This document shows, piece after piece, positions 1 through 8,653 of a stretch of 64,000 nucleotides of DNA (positions within the stretch are counted from its first letter, which is position 1; each line of letters begins with the position of its first letter). A program made the position numbers and the translations under genes. The notes beneath the pieces were generated by a model that searched no databases, was not told the origin of the DNA, and saw nothing but the letters and a program-made list of their open reading frames with translations. This stretch comes from Riemerella anatipestifer_F (GTDB lineage Bacteria > Bacteroidota > Bacteroidia > Flavobacteriales > Weeksellaceae). The DNA lies in assembly GCF_037861325.1 (NCBI RefSeq), contig NZ_JAFELW010000005.1; one strand, given 5' to 3'.

Positions 1-150
1 GGAGGGATTTTTAAAATTCAGTACAATAGGGCTATTAGCACGGTGCAAATACAAAATATTGGTACATAAGCACACAAAATCTTTGTATAGAAAACCAAAA
101 AGTAATAAATTTACGCTCTGTAATCTAATAAAAAAAACAATAGAAAATTT

Positions 151-3009
151 ATGAATACACAAGCCTTTGTTAATCGTCACATTAGTCTTAACGAGCAAGA
201 CACACAGGCGATGCTTTCTAAGATAGGAGTATCTTCAATAGAGGAGCTCATTTCTCAAACCATACCAGCAGACATTAGAGCGGACAAAGATTTAAGCATT
301 TCAGAACCCTTATCGGAGTACGAAATGCTTTCTCATTCTAAGGAGTTAGCCTCTAAAAATTATCTTTTTGATAATTACATTGGGTTTGGTTATCACAATG
401 TAATATTACCGTCGGTAATTCAGAGAAATATTTTAGAAAATCCTAGTTGGTACACGGCTTATACACCATATCAGGCAGAGATAGCACAAGGTAGGCTAGA
501 AGCCCTACTTAACTTCCAAACGGTAGTGTCGTCATTAACGGGCTTCCCTTTAGCTAATGCCTCTTTATTAGACGAAGGTACAGCAGCGGCAGAGGCTATG
601 CATATGTTCTTTGAAAACCGAACTAGAGAGCAGAAAAAAGCAGAAGCTAATCGTTTTTTTGTATCAGAGTTGGTGTTGCCACAGACGATAGCTGTACTTC
701 AAACCAAAGCAGATGGACTAGGAATAGAAATCGTAGTGGGTTGTCATGAAAAAGAAAATCTAAGCGAAGGCTTTTTTGGTGTGCTACTTCAATATCCAGG
801 TAAAAACGGGGTGGTATTAGACTATACAGAGTCTATTGCCAAGTATAAAGAAAACAATCTACAAGTAGCGGTGGCTTGTGACCCAATGGCATTGGTTAAG
901 CTGAAATCTCCTGCCTCTATGGGTGCGGATTGTGCGGTAGGTACTACACAGAGATTTGGTATTCCTATGGGATATGGTGGTCCACACGCGGCATTTTTTG
1001 CTTGTCAAGAATCTTACAAGAGAGATATACCTGGTAGAATTATAGGAGTTTCTCAAGATATGTACGGTAAGAGAGCGTTAAGAATGGCATTACAGACCAG
1101 GGAACAACATATCAAAAGAGAAAAAGCGACTTCTAACATCTGTACAGCACAAGTTCTTTTAGCGGTAATGGCAGGAATGTACTGTGTGTATCACGGACCG
1201 AAAGGTCTAGAGTTTATTGCAGACCAAATTCATTATAAAGCGAATGCACTTGCAGAGTCTTTAAAAATATTAGGTTATCAAGTGGTAGAAGAAGCTAGTT
1301 TTGATACTGTTAAAATAGCACTTTCGGAGGAAGAAAAACTTAACTTGATGATGCTAATGAGAGGTCAGAGTATCAACCTAAACTACTTTACCGAAGGCAT
1401 CGTAAGTATCGCACTCAATGAGGCTTGTACTGAAGATAAGCTACAAAAATTGCTAGATGCTTTTGCAAACTTTAAAGCGAAGCAAAGTTTCAAAATCAAT
1501 ATAAAAGAAGCGTGTACTTTACCTAAAGATTTATTAAGAACAGACGAAATCTTGAAAGATGAAGTCTTTAATAAGTACCATACGGAAACAGAACTGATGC
1601 GTTACATCAAGAGATTAGAGAGAAAGGATTTATCTCTAACTCACTCTATGATTTCGCTAGGGTCTTGTACAATGAAACTGAATGCTGCTACAGAAATGTT
1701 GCCATTATCTTGGGCAGAGTGGGGTAGTGTTCACCCATTTGTACCTACAGAACAAGCAGGTGGTTATCAGTTGTTGATTAAAGAATTAGAAAAAGATTTA
1801 GCAGAAATTACAGGTTTTGCAGGAACTTCTTTACAGCCTAACTCTGGAGCTCAAGGCGAGTATGCGGGGCTTATGGTCATTCGTGAATATCATAAATCTA
1901 GAGGCGAGGGGCATAGAAATATAGTGTTAATTCCTCAGTCTGCTCACGGTACCAACCCAGCATCGGCAGTAATGGCAGGTATGAAAGTGGTTGTAGTGAA
2001 AAACCTAGAGAACGGAGAAATAGATTTTGAAGACTTTAAAGCTAAGGCAGAAGAACACCGCGAAAACCTTTCTGCAGTGATGATTACCTATCCTTCTACT
2101 TATGGCTTCTTTGACGCTAATATCAGACAAATTACCAGTTTAGTACACCAATACGGCGGACAAGTTTATATGGACGGTGCAAATATGAACGCTCAAGTAG
2201 GCTTTACAAGTCCTGGGCTTATTGGAGCAGATGTGTGCCATCTTAACCTTCATAAAACATTTGCAATTCCTCACGGTGGAGGTGGTCCAGGGGTAGGACC
2301 TATCTGTGTGGCAGAACATTTGGTTCCATTTTTACCTTCTAATCCTAACATTGGGGTAGGTGGTTCACAGGCAATTCAGGCAATTTCTTCTGCACCTTAT
2401 GGGTCGTCATTAGTGCTTAATATCTCTTATGCTTATATCAAGATGTTAGGAGCTCAAGGTCTTAAAAAGGCTACGGAACACGCTATACTTAATGCCAACT
2501 ATTTAAAAGATGTTCTAAAGGAACATTTCCCTATTCTTTATACTAATGCTCAAGGCAGAGTGGCACACGAGTGTATTGTGGACTTCCGCCAGTTTAAGAC
2601 ATTGGGTATAGAGGTAGCCGATGTTGCTAAACGATTGATGGACTACGGTTTCCACGCACCTACGGTGAGTTTCCCTGTGGCAGGTACGCTGATGATAGAG
2701 CCAACCGAATCTGAAAGTAAGGCTGAACTAGACCGTTTTGCAGAAGCTCTTATTTCTATTAAGAAAGAAATAGAAGAAATTGCTAACGGACAAGCTGATG
2801 CTCAAAATAATGTGCTTAAAAATGCACCACACACAGAGCAGGTGGTACTTTCTGACTCTTGGGACAAACCTTACTCTAGAGAGAAGGCGGCTTATCCTTT
2901 AGATTGGGTACGAGAGCATAAATTCTTTGCATCTGTATCTAGAGTAGATGAGGCTTATGGAGACAGAAACCTAGTGTGTACTTGTGCACCTATAGAGAAT
3001 TATATGTAG
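151..3009 (+). CDS. gcvP: Glycine dehydrogenase (decarboxylating), single-chain P-protein
   Basis: This is the PLP-dependent P-protein of the glycine cleavage system. It decarboxylates glycine and passes the aminomethyl group to the lipoyl arm of the H-protein. At 952 aa it is the full-length fused form, not the split GcvPA/GcvPB type. The PLP lysine is K702 in an HKTF motif, followed by a glycine-rich loop (residues 709-714). The N-terminus carries the family's FVNRHI-like start. It stands alone: gcvT and gcvH are not in the window, and the L-protein candidate lpdA lies 48 kb away. No glycine riboswitch is recognisable in the 150 bases upstream. A strong hairpin terminator follows directly. 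Confidence 0.97.
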   Translation: MNTQAFVNRHISLNEQDTQAMLSKIGVSSIEELISQTIPADIRADKDLSISEPLSEYEMLSHSKELASKNYLFDNYIGFGYHNVILPSVIQRNILENPSWYTAYTPYQAEIAQGRLEALLNFQTVVSSLTGFPLANASLLDEGTAAAEAMHMFFENRTREQKKAEANRFFVSELVLPQTIAVLQTKADGLGIEIVVGCHEKENLSEGFFGVLLQYPGKNGVVLDYTESIAKYKENNLQVAVACDPMALVKLKSPASMGADCAVGTTQRFGIPMGYGGPHAAFFACQESYKRDIPGRIIGVSQDMYGKRALRMALQTREQHIKREKATSNICTAQVLLAVMAGMYCVYHGPKGLEFIADQIHYKANALAESLKILGYQVVEEASFDTVKIALSEEEKLNLMMLMRGQSINLNYFTEGIVSIALNEACTEDKLQKLLDAFANFKAKQSFKINIKEACTLPKDLLRTDEILKDEVFNKYHTETELMRYIKRLERKDLSLTHSMISLGSCTMKLNAATEMLPLSWAEWGSVHPFVPTEQAGGYQLLIKELEKDLAEITGFAGTSLQPNSGAQGEYAGLMVIREYHKSRGEGHRNIVLIPQSAHGTNPASAVMAGMKVVVVKNLENGEIDFEDFKAKAEEHRENLSAVMITYPSTYGFFDANIRQITSLVHQYGGQVYMDGANMNAQVGFTSPGLIGADVCHLNLHKTFAIPHGGGGPGVGPICVAEHLVPFLPSNPNIGVGGSQAIQAISSAPYGSSLVLNISYAYIKMLGAQGLKKATEHAILNANYLKDVLKEHFPILYTNAQGRVAHECIVDFRQFKTLGIEVADVAKRLMDYGFHAPTVSFPVAGTLMIEPTESESKAELDRFAEALISIKKEIEEIANGQADAQNNVLKNAPHTEQVVLSDSWDKPYSREKAAYPLDWVREHKFFASVSRVDEAYGDRNLVCTCAPIENYM

Positions 3010-3020
3010 TATCTTTTATA

Positions 3021-3068
3021 CCAAAAACAAATAGCTGTATCTTAATAGATACAGCTATTTGTTTTTTT
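3021..3068. terminator. Bidirectional terminator between gcvP and the ABC-F gene
   Basis: A near-perfect 19-bp stem (3023-3041 with 3048-3066) has a 6-base loop, an A-run on its left and a T-run on its right. It can therefore stop gcvP on plus and the convergent ABC-F gene on minus. Confidence 0.9.
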
Positions 3069-3134
3069 ATGTATTAGTGATAGATGCTTTATCTTTTAAT
3101 GAAGGGGGAGCTGTGAAAAAGGGAATGTTATTTA

Positions 3135-5057
3135 TTAATAAGCGTCCAACTGTTCCGATAGGCTTTCCCATTCGGACATAATGGTTTCTAGTTCCTTTTG
3201 TAAGGTTTGGTATTTTTCTAGTTCCTGCTCTGTAGGATTGGTCTTTGCAAATATATCTTCTAGAGTCGCTATCTCGGTTTCGTAGTCGGCTATTTTCTCC
3301 TCTAGCTTCTTTATTTTGTTTTGTAGGTTTTTTTGCTCTTTAGAGATAAACTGAGGTTTCTCTACCTCTACAGGCTCCGCTTTTGGAGGAGGTGTTTTGG
3401 CTTTTTCCTCTAGTTTAGATTTCTCTACGGATATTTCTCTAATGCTTTCCTTTTGTCGGTATTCTAGATATTCGTCTATGTTACCTAAAAACTCCTTCAT
3501 TTTACCATCTCTAAACTCAAAAATCTTATCGCAAAGTCCTTGTAAGAATTCCCTGTCGTGAGAAATAACGATGAGCGTGCCTTCAAAATTCTGTAAAGCG
3601 AGTTTTATAATTTCCTTGGACTGTATGTCTAGGTGGTTGGTAGGTTCGTCCATAATCAAAGTATTGAACGGACGCAACAACAACTTACATAATGCTAACC
3701 TATTTCTTTCACCTCCAGAAAGCACTTTGGTTTTCTTGTTTACGGCATCGCCTTGGAAAAGAAAGCTCCCTAAAAGGTCCCTTACTCTAGGTCTGGTTTC
3801 TTCTGTAGCAGCATCTTCGGCTTCTTCTAGTACGGTTTTGTTTGGAGTGAGGACTTCCTCTTGATTTTGAGCAAAGTAGCCGATGTTTACATTGTGTCCT
3901 AAATTCCAATTTCCCGAATAATCTTTAATCTCTCCTGCGAGTATTTTGGCGAGGGTGGTTTTACCTTGACCATTTTGTCCAAGTAAGGCTATTTTTTCGC
4001 CTCTTTGGACGAAAAAATCCACACCGTCAAAAACCTGTTTTGTGCCGTAGGCTTTTCCTAAATTTTCAGCTTCAAAGATTACTTTTCCAGGAACGATACT
4101 CTGCACAAACCTAATGTTGAACTTAGAAACATCTTCGTTATCTATTTCTATGCGTTCTATTTTTTCTAATTTTTTAATCAAGGATTGAGCGAAAGAAGCC
4201 TTGGTAGCACTAGCACGAAATCGGTTGATGTTGTCTTCCATTTGTTTGATTTCGGCATCTTGGTTCTTTTTGGCTTGTTCTAGCTTTTCTCTTCGTTCCT
4301 TGCGGAGTTCTAGGTATTTGGTGTAGTTGGCTTTGTAGTCATCTACTTTTTTATTATTGATGTCAAAAGTTCGGTTGCACACCGAAGTCATAAATTGTTT
4401 GTCGTGGCTTACCAGTACAATAGCCCCAGGGTAATCTTTTAGGAAGTTTTCTAACCAAATGATGGACTCCATATCCAAGTGGTTGGTAGGCTCGTCCAGT
4501 AGCATAAGGTCGTTTTTTTGGAGGAGTAGTTTGGCGAGTTCTATCCTCATACGCCAGCCGCCAGAAAACTCATCGGTTATCTTTTGGAAATCGTCTGCTT
4601 TAAAGCCTAGTCCCAAAAGTATTTTCTCCATATCGCCCTCTAGGTTGTAAGCATCGTGATGATGAAGCAAGTCGTTAAGCTCCGTCATACGATGAATGAG
4701 CTGATGGTAGGCATCGCTTTCGTAGTCGGTTCTAGTGGCTAGTTGGTGATTAACTTCGTCTAGCTCTGCTTTCATCGCATTGATTTGTTCAAAGGCTTGC
4801 ATGGTTTCGTCCCAAACGGTTCTGCCTTTTACAAAATCTAAATCTTGCTTTAAGAAACCTATGCTGATGTTACCTTCTGGGATTACTTCGCCTTCGTAGA
4901 AACTTATTTCGCCCGAAAGCATTTTGAGGAGTGTAGATTTACCAGCTCCATTTTTCCCAACTAAACCTATTTTATCTTCTTTTTTTATAGTGAAATTAAC
5001 ATCACGGAACAGATAATTCCCCGAATGATGTAACCCTAAACTCTGAACTGAAAGCAC
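3135..5057 (-). CDS. ABC-F family ATP-binding protein (Uup/YheS-like)
   Basis: This is a soluble twin-ATPase of the ABC-F family. Such proteins bind the ribosome and act in translation or antibiotic protection rather than transport. ABC domain 1 has Walker A at 34-41, SGG signature at 165-167 and DEPTNHLD at 188-195. A charged interdomain linker spans about 242-320. Domain 2 has Walker A at 360-367, a second LSGGE signature and a second DEPTNHLD. The last ~90 residues form a Lys/Glu-rich coiled coil (from about 560), as in Uup/YheS-type members. There are no membrane segments. The substrate ribosome state cannot be told from sequence. The gene stands alone and converges on gcvP. Confidence 0.93.
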   Translation of the reverse strand: MLSVQSLGLHHSGNYLFRDVNFTIKKEDKIGLVGKNGAGKSTLLKMLSGEISFYEGEVIPEGNISIGFLKQDLDFVKGRTVWDETMQAFEQINAMKAELDEVNHQLATRTDYESDAYHQLIHRMTELNDLLHHHDAYNLEGDMEKILLGLGFKADDFQKITDEFSGGWRMRIELAKLLLQKNDLMLLDEPTNHLDMESIIWLENFLKDYPGAIVLVSHDKQFMTSVCNRTFDINNKKVDDYKANYTKYLELRKERREKLEQAKKNQDAEIKQMEDNINRFRASATKASFAQSLIKKLEKIERIEIDNEDVSKFNIRFVQSIVPGKVIFEAENLGKAYGTKQVFDGVDFFVQRGEKIALLGQNGQGKTTLAKILAGEIKDYSGNWNLGHNVNIGYFAQNQEEVLTPNKTVLEEAEDAATEETRPRVRDLLGSFLFQGDAVNKKTKVLSGGERNRLALCKLLLRPFNTLIMDEPTNHLDIQSKEIIKLALQNFEGTLIVISHDREFLQGLCDKIFEFRDGKMKEFLGNIDEYLEYRQKESIREISVEKSKLEEKAKTPPPKAEPVEVEKPQFISKEQKNLQNKIKKLEEKIADYETEIATLEDIFAKTNPTEQELEKYQTLQKELETIMSEWESLSEQLDAY

Positions 5058-5096
5058 AATGTCTAATTTTTAAATGATTAACAATTTAACGAACGG

Positions 5097-5104
5097 CAAA
5101 AATA
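5097..5104 (-). promoter_or_regulatory. Candidate -7 box of the ABC-F gene
   Basis: The minus strand reads TATTTTTG, matching the Bacteroidota -7 consensus TAnnTTTG, about 40 bases before the ABC-F start. No TTG is seen at the expected -33 spacing. Confidence 0.45.
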
Positions 5105-5137
5105 AGGAAAATAACTGTACTATGATTTTTATCCATA

Positions 5138-5171
5138 TTGGCAATTGGTATTATAAAAAATATTAGTTTTG
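5138..5171 (+). promoter_or_regulatory. Promoter of the small CHGKC protein gene
   Basis: A -7 box TAGTTTTG sits at 5164-5171. TTG triplets at 5138-5140 (23-bp spacer) and 5145-5147 (16-bp spacer) are -33 candidates. The box ends only 5 bases before an in-frame GTG at 5177, so the transcript may be nearly leaderless. The upstream in-frame TTG at 5138 is better read as promoter than as start codon. Confidence 0.55.
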
Positions 5172-5176
5172 TACTC

Positions 5177-5554
5177 GTGAAAAAGGTTTTAGCTTATATA
5201 ATGTTAGCGATTATAATGCTGGTTTCTCTCCAGCAGAGTATAGTTGTGGTTCATTTTAAGCTAAACCAAAGCTTTATAGAGGCAAATTATTGTATTAACA
5301 AAGATAAGCCTCAGATGAGCTGTCATGGTAAATGTTACTTAGAAAAAGAACTGAAAGACAACCAACAAGACGACGTTTTGGTAGGTCTATCTTTATATGA
5401 AACGGTTGTTTTTGTACTTTTGGATAATGGGTTGCCTACCTTTGATGAGGTTTTCTACGAAAATTCTGAACGCAAGATTATATCCAAAGACTTCTTTGTT
5501 CTAAGAGATGTTTTTGACCAATCGTTTCGTCCTCCTATTTCGTTAGCTGTTTAA
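5177..5554 (+). CDS. Small membrane-anchored protein with a C-x9-CHxxC motif
   Basis: The function is unknown. From the GTG start it is 125 aa, with one hydrophobic N-terminal segment (about residues 3-24; uncleaved anchor or signal peptide). A Cys/His cluster follows: C39, then C49-H50-x-x-C53 in a CHGKC context, which could hold a metal ion. The rest is acidic and featureless. I chose GTG 5177 because the -7 promoter box lies at 5164-5171, inside the longer open frame that begins with TTG at 5138. An ATG at 5201 is an alternative start. It lies 170 bases upstream of the MbnP-like lipoprotein gene on the same strand, so a role with that metal-linked locus is likely but inferred. Confidence 0.7.
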   Translation: MKKVLAYIMLAIIMLVSLQQSIVVVHFKLNQSFIEANYCINKDKPQMSCHGKCYLEKELKDNQQDDVLVGLSLYETVVFVLLDNGLPTFDEVFYENSERKIISKDFFVLRDVFDQSFRPPISLAV

Positions 5555-5724
5555 TCATTTTATTTTTATGCTATCATTGTTTCCTTTATTTTGATAAAGG
5601 ATTGGTGGTGTGTATCGTTTCGGATATGATAATAGTTGTCATTTATTCGGGACTAATTATGAGCACTTTTTATTCTGGTGTTCTATCTAATCAATTTAAT
5701 CAGTTTAACTAAATAGAAAAAATT

Positions 5725-6540
5725 ATGAAAAAATATATCGTATTTGCTTATGTTGCAATCATTTTAAGTTTGGTAGTATCTTGTAATAGAGATGAAGAAC
5801 CAACTATAGACGCTAATGATAAAAATTCTGTAACATTAAAATTTGAAAACTTCTTTAACGGACAGGCAATGTATGAGCTTTCTGGAGTTTATACTTCGTC
5901 ATCATCTCAGAAACACAAGTTTAGTACTTTAAAATACATTGTGAGTGATGTTATTCTAGTAAAATCCGATGGTGCAGAGGTTAAATATCATTACCAAAAT
6001 CCAGACAAAGGTGCTTATATCGTGGACCAGTCGGAGGAAGCAATAACGCATAATTTTGTGTTAGAGGAAATTCCTGCTGGAGATTATAAGCAAGTTAAAT
6101 TTGGGCTAGGTATTTCTCCTGATGCGTTTGTTTTAGGGCAAGAAAAACAGGCTTTGTTTTGGGATAAAGCTAAGACGAATGGTATGAGCTGGAGCTGGGC
6201 AAGTGGCTATAAATTTGTGAATTTTGAAGGAACTTATTCTGACGCTTTAGACAAAAACTTCAAAATACATATAGGTAACATAGGGAATCCACAACAGAGT
6301 AATACTCCTGATGTTTATAAAGTTATCACATTAGACTTGCCACAAGTGGCTAAGGTAAGAAAAGTAATTGCTCCTCAAATACACATTATGGCGGATATTA
6401 ACCAATTCTTAAGTGGTAAGAATAAAGTGGTTTTATCAGATGATAATGCACAGGCGATGCACCCTAGTAAGTCTGTGGTAAAGGAAACAGCGGAAAATCT
6501 TTCGCTTATGTTTAGTGTGGACCATGTTCATAATAACTAG
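5725..6540 (+). CDS. MbnP-like lipoprotein, putative copper-binding substrate of the adjacent di-heme enzyme
   Basis: This 271-aa lipoprotein has a lipobox ending at C20, so it is exported and lipid-anchored. The sequence resembles the MbnP family: an N-terminal beta region with a LKYIVSDV-type strand, then a Trp-rich segment with W146, W156 and W158 in a WSWASGYKF context. Known MbnP and MopE/CorA proteins bind copper using a kynurenine made from tryptophan, plus histidines. Candidate His ligands here are H64, H89, H109, H182, H220, H246 and the C-terminal pair H267/H269. The next gene encodes a di-heme MauG-type enzyme, the expected partner. The family call rests on motif and neighbourhood. 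Copper binding and Trp oxidation are inferred. Confidence 0.78.
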   Translation: MKKYIVFAYVAIILSLVVSCNRDEEPTIDANDKNSVTLKFENFFNGQAMYELSGVYTSSSSQKHKFSTLKYIVSDVILVKSDGAEVKYHYQNPDKGAYIVDQSEEAITHNFVLEEIPAGDYKQVKFGLGISPDAFVLGQEKQALFWDKAKTNGMSWSWASGYKFVNFEGTYSDALDKNFKIHIGNIGNPQQSNTPDVYKVITLDLPQVAKVRKVIAPQIHIMADINQFLSGKNKVVLSDDNAQAMHPSKSVVKETAENLSLMFSVDHVHNN

Positions 6541-6572
6541 GCTACTATTTCCAATAAATTATTTTTAATTAT

Positions 6573-6608
6573 AAACTCTACCTGAAGTTAAGTCTTTGGG
6601 TAGGGTTT
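6573..6608 (+). other. Intercistronic hairpin between the MbnP-like and peroxidase genes
   Basis: Ten-base arms (6573-6582 and 6599-6608) pair with one G-U and a 16-base loop. There is no T-run after it, so it is not a standard terminator. It may protect or partially attenuate the message between the lipoprotein and enzyme genes. Confidence 0.45.
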
Positions 6609-6625
6609 AAATAAATTACGGAAAA

Positions 6626-7672
6626 ATGAAAAGCTATATTATCACAGGGCTGGTGGTTCTTGTTTCTGTGCTTTCTTGTCGGAACGATGAGGCGGAAGTT
6701 CAGTATCCTATAGACCAACCTTACGCATTTGGAATACCATCTAATTTTCCAGAAGTGAAGTATAATTTACAAGCTAATAAACCTACGGAATATGGCGTTC
6801 AGCTAGGAAAAAAGCTATTTTATGACGGAAGATTAGCCAAAGATAATGCTGTGGCGTGTGCTTTTTGCCATATTCAAGAAGATGCCTTTACACATCATGG
6901 GCATACGGTAAGCCACGGAGTAGAAGGTAGAGAAGGTTTTAGAAACGCTTTGCCTATTCAGAATATGATTTTCTTGGATAAATATATGTGGGACGGCTCT
7001 GTAACCGATTTAGAGATGCAACCTATTATTCCTATTTCGGCACATGAAGAAATGGACGAAACCATAGAAAATATTACACAGAAGATTAAAGACGATAAAG
7101 ATTACAAAAGACTTTTTACCATTGTGTATGGCGATGACAAAGTTACGGCAGAAAGAATTTTGAAGTCCATCACACAATTTATGTCTATAATGATTTCTGC
7201 TAACAGTAAGTATGATAAAGTGGTAAGAAATGAAGGAGAAAAATTTACAGAGGAGGAGGCGAGAGGCTATACTATTTTTAAGCAAAAATGTACGGCTTGC
7301 CACTCCACGGATTTGTTTACAGACCAAAGTTACAGAAATACAGGGCTGCCTTATAATCCGATATTAAAAGATGAAGGTAGAAAAAGAGTAACAGGTAAAG
7401 ATTCTGATTTTTTGAAGTTTAGAGTGCCTAGCCTTAGAAATGTGGAATATACTGCTCCTTATACTCACGATGGTAGATTTTATACCTTAAAGGCATTGCT
7501 TGATTTTTATGATTCTGGGGTTATAGACAATCCTAACTTAGACCCTGAATTTAGAAAGGTTAAAGGTAGAGTAGGGATTCCTTTAACGGAGCAAGAAAAA
7601 TATGACCTTATTTCATTTTTAAAAACATTAAGTGACTCTCAATTTATTACTAACCCAGTATTTTCAGAATAG
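6626..7672 (+). CDS. Di-heme cytochrome c peroxidase / MauG-MbnH family lipoprotein
   Basis: This 348-aa exported protein has a lipobox ending at C18 and two c-type heme sites: C78-x-x-C81-H82 and C222-x-x-C225-H226. This is the layout of the CcpA/MauG superfamily. The superfamily contains H2O2-reducing peroxidases and enzymes such as MbnH that oxidise tryptophan of a partner protein through a high-valent bis-Fe state. Its position directly downstream of an MbnP-like lipoprotein favours the MbnH-like role. Plain peroxidase activity remains possible, because axial ligands cannot be assigned safely from sequence alone. The stop codon abuts the ATG of the next gene, indicating co-transcription. 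Confidence 0.88.
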   Translation: MKSYIITGLVVLVSVLSCRNDEAEVQYPIDQPYAFGIPSNFPEVKYNLQANKPTEYGVQLGKKLFYDGRLAKDNAVACAFCHIQEDAFTHHGHTVSHGVEGREGFRNALPIQNMIFLDKYMWDGSVTDLEMQPIIPISAHEEMDETIENITQKIKDDKDYKRLFTIVYGDDKVTAERILKSITQFMSIMISANSKYDKVVRNEGEKFTEEEARGYTIFKQKCTACHSTDLFTDQSYRNTGLPYNPILKDEGRKRVTGKDSDFLKFRVPSLRNVEYTAPYTHDGRFYTLKALLDFYDSGVIDNPNLDPEFRKVKGRVGIPLTEQEKYDLISFLKTLSDSQFITNPVFSE

Positions 7673-8617
7673 ATGATGAAACAGATAATTTTAATTTTTA
7701 ATTTATTTAGTCTATTGATTTTACAGGCTAAAGATAGTATTAGTGTTAAACCAACAAATTTTCCTATCCAATCTCTAAGGTGGTTAGAGGAAGATTGCGA
7801 TGCGTGTGGGTGTGCGGTAGGTAATGCAGCTTCTGGTTTTGAAAGCATACTCAATCCTCAGTTTATAGGTGTTAAATATCTTTACCAATCGTATGAGTCT
7901 AAAAGTAATATTTTAGACGCTCATTTTTCCGTTCCAGAACATTACAACACATTACAAATCTGGGGGCGTATTCCACTTCATAAAAATGTAGATGTTTATG
8001 CCAATTTGCCATTTCATTTTCATACCAGATACACGGATACCAAACAAGAATTAGGTGGTGTGGGAGATGCGTCGGCATCGGTTATTTATAAACTTAATTT
8101 AGATAAACAAGATTCGCATCGGCTTAATTTTGGAGTTGGGGTTAAAGTACCACTAGCTAAATTTGATGAGAAAACGGCTAATTCCTATAATCCGAGTTTT
8201 CAGAGAGGAACGGGGAGTTGGGACTATTCTGCCATTGTTAATTATACTTATATGAAAGGACAATGGGCTGTGGCACTCTCTACCGATTATATATTCAAAA
8301 ATCAGAATAAATATTATTATCGCTTTGGAGACCAGTGGAATACTTCTGTTACAGGGTATTATATCAAAGATTTTGATAGTTTTAGACTGTCTCCTAGATT
8401 GGGAATTTCTACGGAAAAGTATTTCCAAAATGTACAGGTGGGAGAAAAAGTGCCTCACACGGGCGGTTATCTGGTGTTGAGTAAATTGGGAGCGGAGTTT
8501 TCTTTTCGTAAGTTTAATATAGGTTTGGAAAGCCAATTGCCTTTGCGTTCCGAAATAGCCATTAATTCCGTTAGGATAAACGCGAGACATTCCGTTTACA
8601 TCAATTTTAATCTTTAA
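7673..8617 (+). CDS. Predicted outer-membrane beta-barrel with N-terminal CxxCxC motif
   Basis: This 314-aa protein has a signal peptide (about residues 1-19). After it comes a short segment with C42-x-x-C45-x-C47 in an acidic context, then alternating aromatic/polar strands to a terminal Phe-Asn-Leu, as expected for an outer-membrane barrel. I do not recognise a named family with certainty; similar proteins are often called just transporter. The ATG follows immediately on the stop of the di-heme enzyme gene, so the two are translationally coupled. The exposed Cys cluster and the neighbours suggest metal uptake or sensing across the outer membrane. This is inference. Confidence 0.72.
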   Translation: MMKQIILIFNLFSLLILQAKDSISVKPTNFPIQSLRWLEEDCDACGCAVGNAASGFESILNPQFIGVKYLYQSYESKSNILDAHFSVPEHYNTLQIWGRIPLHKNVDVYANLPFHFHTRYTDTKQELGGVGDASASVIYKLNLDKQDSHRLNFGVGVKVPLAKFDEKTANSYNPSFQRGTGSWDYSAIVNYTYMKGQWAVALSTDYIFKNQNKYYYRFGDQWNTSVTGYYIKDFDSFRLSPRLGISTEKYFQNVQVGEKVPHTGGYLVLSKLGAEFSFRKFNIGLESQLPLRSEIAINSVRINARHSVYINFNL

Positions 8618-8653
8618 TTCTAGAGGGGATTTTAGCATTTGATATTTATAGTT

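Noticed and set aside
1..150. Possible glycine riboswitch upstream of gcvP
   Set aside because: No tandem aptamer-like conserved blocks are visible, and the 150 bases are A/T-rich without stable paired elements. The region may also be cut by the window edge.
859..1056. Short minus-strand frame inside gcvP, and the many similar antisense frames across the window
   Set aside because: They lie wholly inside well-supported genes, have unusual residue composition and no promoter or family features. They are shadows of the real frames.
5177..5554. Methanobactin precursor (MbnA) beside the MbnP/MbnH-like pair
   Set aside because: The upstream small protein is 125 aa with a hydrophobic N-terminus and a CHGKC motif. 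It is not a short leader-core peptide, and no MbnB/MbnC-like genes are present.
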